From: JASEHD01 sp964471945
GTDB taxonomy: Bacteria; Bacteroidota; Ignavibacteria; UBA10030; SZUA-254
DNA length: 27,824 nucleotides
Assembly (NCBI GenBank): GCA_964471945.1
Contig: CAYYIJ010000022.1
Location: forward strand, 1-27,824
Direction: 5' to 3'
A program made the position numbers and the translations under genes. The number at the start of each line of letters is the position of its first letter. Within the stretch, counting starts at the first letter, position 1. A model generated the notes under the pieces. It was not told the DNA's origin, made no database searches, and saw only the letters and a program-made list of their open reading frames with translations. Positions 16,064 to 23,768 of this stretch are shown in pieces.

Positions 16064-16884
16064 TGCAAGAAGTTCAAATTTGTTTAGATGGAATGGAAGT
16101 AGTCTGGCAAAAACCAGATACACTTACCGATGTTAGAATGCACTATTGCCCCGGATGCGGGCACGGTGTAATACACAAAGTTTTAATGGAAGTAATTCAG
16201 GAGATGAGTATTCAAGATAAAACAATTGGTGTAGCACCTGTTGGTTGCTCAGTTCTTGCGTATCATTATATGAATATAGACATGCAGGAGGCTGCCCACG
16301 GCAGGGCAACTGCTGTAGCAACTGGAATCAAGCGTGTGCTGCCTGATACACTTGTGTTCACCTACCAAGGCGATGGTGACCTCGCTGCTATCGGAACCGC
16401 TGAAACAATCCACTCATGTAACCGCGGTGAAAATTTCCTTATCATTTTTATTAATAATGCAATCTACGGTATGACCGGTGGACAAATGGCTCCCACTTCT
16501 TTAGTTGGAATGGTAACCAGCACAACTCCCGAAGGAAGGCAGATACATACACAAGGATATCCGTTTAAAATTACCGAAGTTGTTGCATCACTGCCGGGTA
16601 CTTACTATGTAACACGCCAGGCGGTTCATACACCGGTATCGGTTCGGCACTTTAAAAAAGCTGTGGAAAGAGCTTTTAAATATCAAACGGAAAAGAAAGG
16701 GACATGCTTGATAGAAATTGTCTCAAATTGTCCCTCTGGATGGAAAATGACACCCCTTGAAACAAATAAATGGATAGAAGAAAATATGTTTCCATTTTAT
16801 CCATTGGGTGATATAAAAGTCGATGGAAAACTTATCGAGAAAAAACCTGCTCCAATTGTTACCGAGAAAAAGGAGAATAAATAA
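16063..16884 (+). CDS. 2-oxoacid:ferredoxin oxidoreductase, beta (TPP-binding) subunit
   Basis: Protein of 273 aa that binds thiamine diphosphate. The TPP motif begins with GDGD (103-106) and ends near N131-N132 (FINNAIYGMTGGQ). Conserved cysteines C29 and C32 in YCPGCGHG and C62 in VGCS hold the catalytic-side 4Fe-4S cluster with a later Cys. The chain is shorter than pyruvate-type beta subunits and matches Kor/Vor. Both its start and stop are shared with neighbours through TAATG overlaps, so the four subunits are translated together in fixed ratio. Confidence 0.93.
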   Translation: MQEVQICLDGMEVVWQKPDTLTDVRMHYCPGCGHGVIHKVLMEVIQEMSIQDKTIGVAPVGCSVLAYHYMNIDMQEAAHGRATAVATGIKRVLPDTLVFTYQGDGDLAAIGTAETIHSCNRGENFLIIFINNAIYGMTGGQMAPTSLVGMVTSTTPEGRQIHTQGYPFKITEVVASLPGTYYVTRQAVHTPVSVRHFKKAVERAFKYQTEKKGTCLIEIVSNCPSGWKMTPLETNKWIEENMFPFYPLGDIKVDGKLIEKKPAPIVTEKKENK

Positions 16885-17441
16885 TGACGCATGAAATTTT
16901 ATTTGCTGGATTCGGAGGACAAGGCGTGTTATCGATGGGCTCAACTTTAGCTTATGCAAGTTTGATTGCGGGAAAAGAAGTTACATGGTATCCTTCATAC
17001 GGGCCGGAAATGCGTGGTGGTACTGCTAATTGCATTGTGATCGTCGCTGATAAGCGAATAAGCTCCCCGATCGTTTCAAAGTTTGATGCATTAGTTGCTA
17101 TGAATCAACCATCGGTTGATAAGTTCGAGAAGTCCGTGAAACCTAATGGGATTCTTATCTACGATATCGGTAATATTGTTGTCCCGCCAACACGAACTGA
17201 TATAACGATAGCACCTGTAGATATCGAATCAGAGGTGCTGAAGCTAAACAATTTGAAAGTTCGCAACATGATAATGTTGGGTGCATTTCTGAGTATATGT
17301 CAGGTTGTAAATATTGGAGCGGTAGTAAAAGTACTACCAAAAGTTTTCCCAGAACGATATCATCATATGTTGAAAATAAATCAAGAAGCGCTTGAGCGCG
17401 GTGAAAAATTAGTAATTGAAACAATAACTCCACAAGCTTAA
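16884..17441 (+). CDS. 2-oxoacid:ferredoxin oxidoreductase, gamma subunit
   Basis: Protein of 185 aa with the family's opening FAGFGGQGVLSMGSTLAYA and the conserved YGPEMRGGTANCIVIV stretch. The gamma subunit completes the CoA- and substrate-binding architecture of the alpha-beta core. It is last in the delta-alpha-beta-gamma order of this operon. Its start overlaps the beta stop (TAATG), and an AAGGAG site lies just before it within the beta gene. A small ferritin-like gene follows after 11 bases. Confidence 0.93.
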   Translation: MTHEILFAGFGGQGVLSMGSTLAYASLIAGKEVTWYPSYGPEMRGGTANCIVIVADKRISSPIVSKFDALVAMNQPSVDKFEKSVKPNGILIYDIGNIVVPPTRTDITIAPVDIESEVLKLNNLKVRNMIMLGAFLSICQVVNIGAVVKVLPKVFPERYHHMLKINQEALERGEKLVIETITPQA

Positions 17442-17452
17442 TAGAGAATATT

Positions 17453-17710
17453 ATGAAACAAGATCCAAAATGTGTGCATGGTTGTAAAGAATTTTGTACA
17501 GCGTTAGAAATTGCCGCACTTCGCGAGAAGGAAGCAATTCTGCAATACGATTCTCTGCGGGATGAGTGTGATTATCCAGACGTCAAAGTAATGTTGAATG
17601 AATTGATTATACAGAGACAGAAGTCAATCCGCTTGCTTGAAGAGGTCAAGACATTAATGAAATCGAAGTTTGAAGTGCTTGGACAAATTCAGGATGGATT
17701 CACAACTTGA
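17453..17710 (+). CDS. Small two-helix ferritin-like protein, function unknown
   Basis: Protein of 85 aa, almost entirely helical. After a Cys-spaced N-terminus (C7, C11, C15) it reads ALEIAALREKEAILQYDSL, a turn with Cys-Asp-Tyr-Pro-Asp, and a second helix ending RLLEEV. This helix-turn-helix resembles one half of a rubrerythrin fold or the encapsulated-ferritin subunit, which dimerises to form a diiron site. The first helix keeps glutamates (E19, E25, E27). The second helix has QRQKS where such proteins usually have E-x2-H ligands, so metal binding may be lost or different. It follows the gamma subunit by 11 bases and is probably co-transcribed with it. The relationship is a by-eye inference. 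Confidence 0.6.
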   Translation: MKQDPKCVHGCKEFCTALEIAALREKEAILQYDSLRDECDYPDVKVMLNELIIQRQKSIRLLEEVKTLMKSKFEVLGQIQDGFTT

Positions 17711-17736
17711 GCTATTAATAATTATCAGAGATTTAG

Positions 17737-18774
17737 ATGCATCAGCGCATCGAAGATAATCACAACAACTTTCGCCCTCGAATAATTGTATGGCGATTAA
17801 CTCAATGTGAGAAGTTTCCCACAAACAATACCGCATTACTTTCCCAGCATGAATGCCTTTTAATTATCGATAGTATAGCTCGGCTGTCTAAGCCAATTGT
17901 AATTTTTACAGGTTCAAATTTATCGAACCGATCTGATTTATTTGATATCGTAGGGTATGGTAACGCTCTGGGACTCAAGATGATCGTTGAAATACGACCC
18001 GAAGAACTTACTGAAGAGCTTTTAAAAGTTTATCGAATCTATGGTCCACGTGTTTTCCGCATTATCATTGATAACTGCGTAGCGGAAAATATAGAAACCC
18101 GTTTTAAGAACACAGAAAATTATTTAAGGTTGGAGAAAGCAATCCAAAGTCTTGGGGATTATGATTATGAGATACATCTGAGCTGTCGCGTTTCGCACCC
18201 AGATTTACGAAAACTTGCATTCAACCTTGATTACGCGTTTCGAAACAATGCAAATGGATTATACTGCCACCTAAGATTCGATCAAGATGTACCTGAGATA
18301 TTAATCAATGAGGATAAGATATATTCATTAGATGAATTCATTGGAAATATTTCGGAGATGAAATCGCTGTTGCCAAACGACATGTATTTTTCTCCACATT
18401 GTATTCGCTATTCGACATTTCCCAATGATGCTCAATTCGAATTTGATCATTCACGGGACGAACACCCCAGTTGGATACATTTTTGCATGGCTGGGCGTAC
18501 ATTCGGATTTATATCTGAAGATGGGAAAGTTTATGTGTGCAGCGGTATTTGTAAAGAAGTTGGCGATATGAGAGAAAACAATTATAATTTTGCACAGATA
18601 TGGTCTCATGCAGGTGTATTAAAACGTTTAAGAGAAATATCACGGACGTGTGTACAAATGCGCCTCTTATTCAAACAAGATCAAATTTTATACAATAATA
18701 TAGATGAAATTTCAAATGAAAAATTAGGAAAGAGATATGAAGAAGAAAAAGATCCAATCACAACATTCACTTGA
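17737..18774 (+). CDS. Radical SAM/SPASM homologue lacking the Fe-S motif (probable pseudoenzyme)
   Basis: Protein of 345 aa that follows the layout of heme-d1/AhbD-like radical SAM proteins. IIVWRLTQC stands where WxxTxxCNLxCxHC is expected. The strand-turn KPIVIFTGSNLSNRSDLFDI stands where KPIxxxTGGEPLLRxDLFEI is expected, and the next strand GLKMIVEI matches. The three cluster-binding cysteines are absent (only C24 remains) and GGEP is replaced by GSNL. The C-terminus resembles a SPASM domain: C250 in FCMAGRTFGFISEDGKVYVC, then C268, C272, GDMRENN, IW and C305, with some ligands missing. A reductive SAM-cleaving reaction is therefore unlikely. It may bind a peptide or partner enzyme. Its last 38 bases overlap the PLP enzyme gene. 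Confidence 0.65.
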   Translation: MHQRIEDNHNNFRPRIIVWRLTQCEKFPTNNTALLSQHECLLIIDSIARLSKPIVIFTGSNLSNRSDLFDIVGYGNALGLKMIVEIRPEELTEELLKVYRIYGPRVFRIIIDNCVAENIETRFKNTENYLRLEKAIQSLGDYDYEIHLSCRVSHPDLRKLAFNLDYAFRNNANGLYCHLRFDQDVPEILINEDKIYSLDEFIGNISEMKSLLPNDMYFSPHCIRYSTFPNDAQFEFDHSRDEHPSWIHFCMAGRTFGFISEDGKVYVCSGICKEVGDMRENNYNFAQIWSHAGVLKRLREISRTCVQMRLLFKQDQILYNNIDEISNEKLGKRYEEEKDPITTFT

Positions 18775-20044
18775 AACAGGTCTCATCCATGGTAAATCGA
18801 TAACTAAAAAATGGGATTTTAGTCATCATGTAGTCCCGCCTATTTCATCTTCAAGCACGTTTCGTCTTGAATCTGCTAAACGTGGCGCTTTAGGATTTGC
18901 TGAATTTGCCCATCATACAGACGATGCCTCCATTGCATCTCGGGCACCGATTTATATTTACGACCGGCTTGGTGAACCCAATAAAGAAGTTCTTGAAGAA
19001 AATCTTGCTGTTGCTGAAAAAGGTGATGTTGCCGTTACTTTTTCAACCGGGATGGCAGCGGTATCTGCTGCATTAGGTTGCGTTACCGGAACAGGTGATG
19101 AAATTATTGCCCATAATCTTCTTTATGGCTGTACATACTCGCTATTGACAAATTGGTATCCACGTTATAATATTTTAACGAAGTTAATCGATCTTAAAGA
19201 TTTCAAAAACATGCGTCGATATATCAACCCTAAAACACGTGTTATTTATTTTGAGACACCAGTGAATCCGACACTCGAATTAATTGATGTTCGAGCTATT
19301 GTTGATGAAGTGAAGAAAGCTAACAAGAAACGTTCTAAAGAACGGAAAATTTTTGTTATCCTTGATAATACGTTTGCAAGTCCCTATTGTCAACGCCCTT
19401 TAGAGTTCGGTGTAGATTTCGTAATTTCATCTTTAACAAAAAACATTTGTGGTTTTGGTACTGATATGGGTGGAGTAGTTGTTGGACCGAAATGGGCATA
19501 CGATATTCTACTTCTTTACCGTAAAGACTTTGGTGGCGCACTTGCTGCAAAGAGTGCATGGCCCATTTTAGTTTATGGTTTGCCAAGTTTGCCGGTTCGG
19601 ATGCGTCAACAGATGATAAGCGCTCATGCAATTGCTTCTTTTTTAGAAAGCGACCCGCATGTTGCATTTGTGAGTTACCCGGGTTTGAAATCTTTTCCAC
19701 AATACGAGTTAGCACAAAAACAAATGCGTGACTATGATGGCAAGTTTGCACCGGGTAGTCTTCTCTATTTCGCATTGAAAGGGAAAACACCAAAAGCCCG
19801 CCATAATCGAGGAGTAAAGTTTATTAACTATGTAGCTAAGAATGCTTATTCCATTACACTTGCTGTAAGTTTAGGTCACATTCGCACATTAATCGAACAC
19901 CCCAGTTCAATGACACATTCTGCTATTCCTCTTAGTGAGCAAATAATGAGTGGCTTAGACCCGGGAGGGATTCGACTTTCGATTGGTTTAGAAAAACCGA
20001 GTGATATTATTCGTGACTTAGCGAAAGCTTTAGACCGATTATAG
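18737..20044 (+). CDS. Trans-sulfuration-family PLP enzyme (cystathionine/methionine gamma-lyase-like)
   Basis: Protein of 435 aa of the Cys/Met metabolism PLP family. The Schiff-base lysine is K235 in SSLTKNICGFG, and the cofactor-pairing aspartate is D210 in VILDNTFASP. The phosphate-contact tyrosine region is IYDRLGEPN (74-82), and the second active-site tyrosine lies in LLYGCTYSLL (129-137). Members catalyse gamma-elimination or gamma-replacement on methionine, homocysteine, cystathionine or O-acyl-homoserine, and the exact reaction cannot be assigned. The gene is slightly longer than the usual 390-400 aa, with an insert near 50-70 and a basic insert near 195-204. A good AGGAAAG site lies inside the preceding gene, and the 38-base overlap suggests coupled translation. 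Confidence 0.88.
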   Translation: MKKKKIQSQHSLETGLIHGKSITKKWDFSHHVVPPISSSSTFRLESAKRGALGFAEFAHHTDDASIASRAPIYIYDRLGEPNKEVLEENLAVAEKGDVAVTFSTGMAAVSAALGCVTGTGDEIIAHNLLYGCTYSLLTNWYPRYNILTKLIDLKDFKNMRRYINPKTRVIYFETPVNPTLELIDVRAIVDEVKKANKKRSKERKIFVILDNTFASPYCQRPLEFGVDFVISSLTKNICGFGTDMGGVVVGPKWAYDILLLYRKDFGGALAAKSAWPILVYGLPSLPVRMRQQMISAHAIASFLESDPHVAFVSYPGLKSFPQYELAQKQMRDYDGKFAPGSLLYFALKGKTPKARHNRGVKFINYVAKNAYSITLAVSLGHIRTLIEHPSSMTHSAIPLSEQIMSGLDPGGIRLSIGLEKPSDIIRDLAKALDRL

Positions 20045-20074
20045 AATAGACGTTATTAATAAGAGGATTGCTTT

Positions 20075-21331
20075 GTGGATAGTAACAATATTCTCAATCA
20101 TCGTGAATTGTACCGTTTGCCATGGAATTTATCTGATAACGCTATTTCATGGCTTGAACCTACCTCTGCATGTAATTTAGCTTGTGACGGTTGTTATCGT
20201 GAAAATGTTCCCAACAGCCATAAATCACTTGATGAAATCCGGGATGAACTTGAAACTTTCGAACGTTTGCGAATTGCTGATGGTATTTCCATCGCTGGCG
20301 GAGATCCACTAATGCATCCTCAGATTGTAGAGATTGTAAAGATAATTGCAGAAAAAGGAGTAAAGCCGATTATTAATACTAACGGTAATACTCTCACCAT
20401 GGAATTGCTGCGTGAACTGAAAAAAGTGGGAGTGTATGGATTTACATTTCATATCGACAGCAAACAAGGAAGACCTAAGTGGAAAGATAAGAGTGAAATT
20501 GAATTAAATGAATTGCGATTCCAGTATGCAGAGATGCTTGCTGAAGTCGGAAATATTTCATGCTCCTTTAACTCGACCGTTTATGAAGATACGCTCCAAT
20601 ATGTACCCGAGATGGTTGACTGGGCTGGGAAGAATATCGATAAAGTGCAAGTGATGGTATTTATAATTTTCCGCTTGGCTGTACCCAACCTGCCTTTCGA
20701 TTGGTATGCTGGTGCTAAAAAAATAGATATGAACGTTCTTGTATATTCCGATACGAAAGAAAAGAAAGTTGATCTAAAATCTTCTGAGGTGGTTACGGAA
20801 ATTCAAAAACGCTTCCCTGACTTTTCACCATCTGCTTATCTAAACGGTACCGAGCAACCTGATTCCTTCAAATGGTTACTCACAGGTCGCATTGGTTCAA
20901 AAGAAAAAATCTACGGCTATACTGGTCCGAAGTTCATGGAAATTATGCAGACGTTTCATCATTTAGGAACGGGAAAATATTTAGCTTATGAGAAACCGAG
21001 TCTGACGCGCAAGGGTCGCTCTATGCTTTTACTTTCACCGTTCGATAAAGGTGTGAGAAACATTACAAAGAATTATCTATCATCTGTCTTCCCAAATCCG
21101 CTGCGGCTTTTTAAAGGACTGCACTATCAATCGATAATGATTATCCAACCCGTCGATTTTCTACCCAATGGCTCTCAAAACATGTGCGATGGATGTCCGG
21201 ACATGACTGTTTGGAATGGAGAATTAGTATGGTCATGTCGAATGGAAGAACTGAAACACTTTAGTTGTTGGGTTAGAACAATACCACGAGATGGGATGGT
21301 AGAAAAAACTCTTTCCACAAAAAATATTTAG
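20075..21331 (+). CDS. Radical SAM protein with C-terminal auxiliary Cys cluster
   Basis: Protein of 418 aa with an intact radical SAM site: C33-x3-C37-x2-C40 (CNLACDGCY), the GGDP loop at 75-78, and a TIM-barrel continuation (KPIINTNGNTLT). The C-terminal region has C371-x2-C374, C388 and C398 (CDGCPDMTVWNGELVWSC), enough for an auxiliary 4Fe-4S cluster. The segment 300-365 (for example TRKGRSMLLLSPFDKG) is rich in basic and aromatic residues and unlike standard SPASM tails. I do not recognise the substrate. The start is a GTG with AGAGG 8 bases upstream. It follows the PLP enzyme by 30 bases, so a joint pathway with it and the degenerate radical SAM homologue is likely. Confidence 0.85.
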   Translation: MDSNNILNHRELYRLPWNLSDNAISWLEPTSACNLACDGCYRENVPNSHKSLDEIRDELETFERLRIADGISIAGGDPLMHPQIVEIVKIIAEKGVKPIINTNGNTLTMELLRELKKVGVYGFTFHIDSKQGRPKWKDKSEIELNELRFQYAEMLAEVGNISCSFNSTVYEDTLQYVPEMVDWAGKNIDKVQVMVFIIFRLAVPNLPFDWYAGAKKIDMNVLVYSDTKEKKVDLKSSEVVTEIQKRFPDFSPSAYLNGTEQPDSFKWLLTGRIGSKEKIYGYTGPKFMEIMQTFHHLGTGKYLAYEKPSLTRKGRSMLLLSPFDKGVRNITKNYLSSVFPNPLRLFKGLHYQSIMIIQPVDFLPNGSQNMCDGCPDMTVWNGELVWSCRMEELKHFSCWVRTIPRDGMVEKTLSTKNI

Positions 21332-21368
21332 CAAAACCATATCATTTGTTAATTTGTTATATTTAAAT

Positions 21369-21623
21369 ATGCAAAAATCCAAGAATACTATTCATTTAAT
21401 AGATGTAAAGACCGGTCAAATTCTAAAAATTGTTTCAACACCGCACGGCGTACTTAAAGCTCAATTTGTCCGTTTAGGAATCCATGAAGGTGAAAAAATA
21501 AAATGTTACGAGCACTTACCCGGTGGCACAATAATCCTTCAAAAAAATCGGCAGCATATAGCGGTTGGTCATCAATTGGCGAAACAGATTTTAGTCGAAG
21601 TGTTAGATGGCAAGAGACATTGA
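21369..21623 (+). CDS. feoA: Ferrous iron transport protein A
   Basis: Small SH3-like protein of 84 aa supporting FeoB. The FeoA pattern is clear: LKAQFVRLGIHEGEKIKCYEHLPGGTIIL and a closing GHQLAKQILVEV. The ATG at 21369 is preferred to an in-frame TTG 15 bases earlier, because the extra residues add nothing to the domain. No obvious iron-box operator or strong promoter is seen in the 37 bases before it, so it may be read from upstream. The feoB start follows 2 bases after its stop. Confidence 0.87.
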   Translation: MQKSKNTIHLIDVKTGQILKIVSTPHGVLKAQFVRLGIHEGEKIKCYEHLPGGTIILQKNRQHIAVGHQLAKQILVEVLDGKRH

Positions 21624-21625
21624 GT

Positions 21626-23509
21626 ATGAGCGAAAGTAATTCTGAAAATATAAATCATTTCGAAAAGCACAAACATTCCGACCTTTCTTTTTTAGAAAGA
21701 GATCTGAATAAAAAGAAGATCGTTTTAGTAGGAAATCCTAATGTTGGGAAATCACTCATCTTCAATGAGCTGAGCGGAATGAATGTTGAAGTCTCGAATT
21801 ATCCCGGAACTACCGTAGAGATCGTCAAAGGTCGTTATAATAATTATGAAGTGTATGATACGCCCGGAGTTTATGGCGTGTCTTCTTTCAATGATGAAGA
21901 ACGCGTAGCCCGGGATGAGATACTTGAAGCGGATATTATTTTAAACGTTGTTGATGGAACACATTTAGAAAGAGACCTTTTCCTCACTCAGCAATTGATT
22001 GATATGGGAAAAAGGGTTGTCGTGTTTTTGAATTTTATGGATGATGTTAAAAAACACAATATTGAAATAGACATCGAAAAGCTTTCTCTGTTTTTTGGCG
22101 TAGAAGTAATCCCCATTATTGCAATTAAGAAAATTGGTTTTGAAAAATTAGCTGATGCAATTACAAAAGCGCGCGAAGGGACTCAACGGGATGATATGCA
22201 CAAGTATCTTCATTCGATGTTGAAGATGGTGGGCACTCAGGCAGAGGGACTTTTGATTCTTGAGGGAGACGAACATATTGCAAAGCGCCACGGTGTACCG
22301 CCGGGGACGGTACGCGATGAAATTTATATCGGTAGACGCAACCGCGTGAATTATATCGTCAATCAAGTATTGAAAGATACTTCGGTGAAAATTAGATTCT
22401 CTGAATATTTTAGTCGTTGGGCAATTAGACCATTGACTGGTATTCCATTATTAATTGCAGCCCTTTATCTTGCATATCTGTTTGTGGGAAAATTTGTTGC
22501 CCAAGATGTTGTCAATCTTACTGAGAAACAAATAGGTAAGGAGATATGGGAACCCTGGATTCGAGATGTTGTTAATTCTATTGTTCCTATATCTTCATGG
22601 TTAAATACGATTTTAGTCGGCGAATTCGGTGTCATTACAATGACGACGACTTATCTTTTATTTTTACTGCTTCCTCTTGTTATATCGTTTTATATTACTT
22701 TATCATTGATGGAAGACAGCGGTTATTTGCCTCGACTTGCAACTATGGTTGATTATACATTAAGTAAAATTGGATTGAATGGGCGAGCGGTTATTCCTCT
22801 AATATTGGGATTCGGTTGTATTACTTCTGCAACCATAACGACAAGACTTTTAAGTTCAGAGCGTGAAAAAACTATCGCCACCGCTTTATTGCAATTTGTC
22901 ATTCCATGCTCTGCTCAGATGGCTGTTATTGCCGCCTTGATGGCAGGTGCCGGATACAGTGCGATGATTATTTACGTAGTTACGATTATGATTGTTTTAA
23001 TTGCAATCGGTACTATACTAAATAGATCACTAAGAGGTGAGTCTGCACCACTGCTGCTTGATTTACCATCTATGCGTATTCCGAGGGTCACCAATATTGC
23101 TCGAAAGACGACAATGCGTACATTTCATTTCATGAAAGAAGCAGCGGGATGGTTCTTTGTAGGAGCGCTTGCTGTTGGTATCGCACAAATTACTGGATTT
23201 CTTGAGTTCGCACAAAATGCTTTGCGTCCACTAACCACTTACTGGCTGCAATTACCACCTGATACCGCAACTGCGTTCATCATGGGAGTCGTCAGACGTG
23301 ATTTTGGTGCTGCAGGATTATATCAACTTCACTTGGCACCAATGCAAATTACGGTTGCCCTTTTAACTATAACACTCTTCGTTCCCTGTATAGCTTCTTT
23401 AATGGTGATGATGAAAGAGCGCGGAATTAAGGAAGGGGTCATAATTTGGATTGGTACTTGGATAGTCGCTTTTTCAATTGGTGGTCTCGTTTCACAGATT
23501 GTTATATAA
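21626..23509 (+). CDS. feoB: Ferrous iron transporter FeoB
   Basis: Membrane protein of 627 aa importing Fe2+ across the cytoplasmic membrane. An N-terminal G domain carries the P-loop GNPNVGKS (36-43), switch YPGTT (59-63), DTPG (78-81) and the NxxD base-recognition motif N136-F-M-D139. Several hydrophobic helices follow from about residue 270, with the conserved ILGFGC and MGVVRRDFGAAGLY motifs of the permease. It is somewhat shorter than E. coli FeoB and has a charged N-terminal extension of about 30 residues before the G domain. The start is the ATG 2 bases after the feoA stop. An upstream in-frame extension (to 21503) lies inside feoA and is not credible. Confidence 0.94.
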   Translation: MSESNSENINHFEKHKHSDLSFLERDLNKKKIVLVGNPNVGKSLIFNELSGMNVEVSNYPGTTVEIVKGRYNNYEVYDTPGVYGVSSFNDEERVARDEILEADIILNVVDGTHLERDLFLTQQLIDMGKRVVVFLNFMDDVKKHNIEIDIEKLSLFFGVEVIPIIAIKKIGFEKLADAITKAREGTQRDDMHKYLHSMLKMVGTQAEGLLILEGDEHIAKRHGVPPGTVRDEIYIGRRNRVNYIVNQVLKDTSVKIRFSEYFSRWAIRPLTGIPLLIAALYLAYLFVGKFVAQDVVNLTEKQIGKEIWEPWIRDVVNSIVPISSWLNTILVGEFGVITMTTTYLLFLLLPLVISFYITLSLMEDSGYLPRLATMVDYTLSKIGLNGRAVIPLILGFGCITSATITTRLLSSEREKTIATALLQFVIPCSAQMAVIAALMAGAGYSAMIIYVVTIMIVLIAIGTILNRSLRGESAPLLLDLPSMRIPRVTNIARKTTMRTFHFMKEAAGWFFVGALAVGIAQITGFLEFAQNALRPLTTYWLQLPPDTATAFIMGVVRRDFGAAGLYQLHLAPMQITVALLTITLFVPCIASLMVMMKERGIKEGVIIWIGTWIVAFSIGGLVSQIVI

Positions 23510-23527
23510 GAAACATTAGCTTGAATA

Positions 23528-23737
23528 ATGGACAAAGACATCACACTCGAAGAGCAATTAAAATCCGAAGAACGAGTTTGTTTACAATGTAAGTTTGTAG
23601 TAGTAAATCCTTTCATTGAACTTTGCCCTAGATGCAATTCATCGCTCCCTCGAATCGAAGTAAACTGCCAAGGATGTGTCCACAAATTTTTGTGTACCAT
23701 CGGAAAAAAGCGTAAATTTACACTTCAATCTGTGTAA
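23528..23737 (+). CDS. Small Cys-rich (zinc-ribbon or Fe-S) protein after feoB
   Basis: Protein of 69 aa with seven cysteines: CLQC, CPRC and CQGCVHKFLC. The first two pairs, spaced about 14 residues apart, look like a zinc ribbon or rubredoxin-type knuckle. The last three resemble the Cys-spaced tail of FeoC-type regulators that bind an Fe-S cluster. It starts 18 bases after feoB on the same strand, the position where FeoC is found in other bacteria. It has no winged-helix part, so it is not classical FeoC. A role in sensing iron or aiding FeoB is inferred from location only. Confidence 0.65.
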   Translation: MDKDITLEEQLKSEERVCLQCKFVVVNPFIELCPRCNSSLPRIEVNCQGCVHKFLCTIGKKRKFTLQSV

Positions 23738-23751
23738 AACATCTTTTTTTT
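23717..23751 (+). terminator. Probable terminator of the feo unit
   Basis: TTTACAC (23717-23723) pairs with GTGTAAA (23732-23738) around an 8-base loop. Five bases later an eight-T run follows. The stop codon of the Cys-rich gene lies inside the stem. The stem is AT-rich, so termination may be partial, letting some transcription continue into the next gene. Confidence 0.45.
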
Positions 23752-23768
23752 ATTTAAAGGTTTAATAT

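Noticed and set aside
17453..17710. RiPP precursor peptide for the nearby radical SAM proteins
   Set aside because: The product is helical with ferritin-like spacing and has no leader-core layout; its few cysteines do not form a core-like repeat.
21503..21625. Long N-terminal extension of FeoB
   Set aside because: It lies wholly in another frame of feoA and has no FeoB-like sequence; the ATG at 21626 fits the operon.
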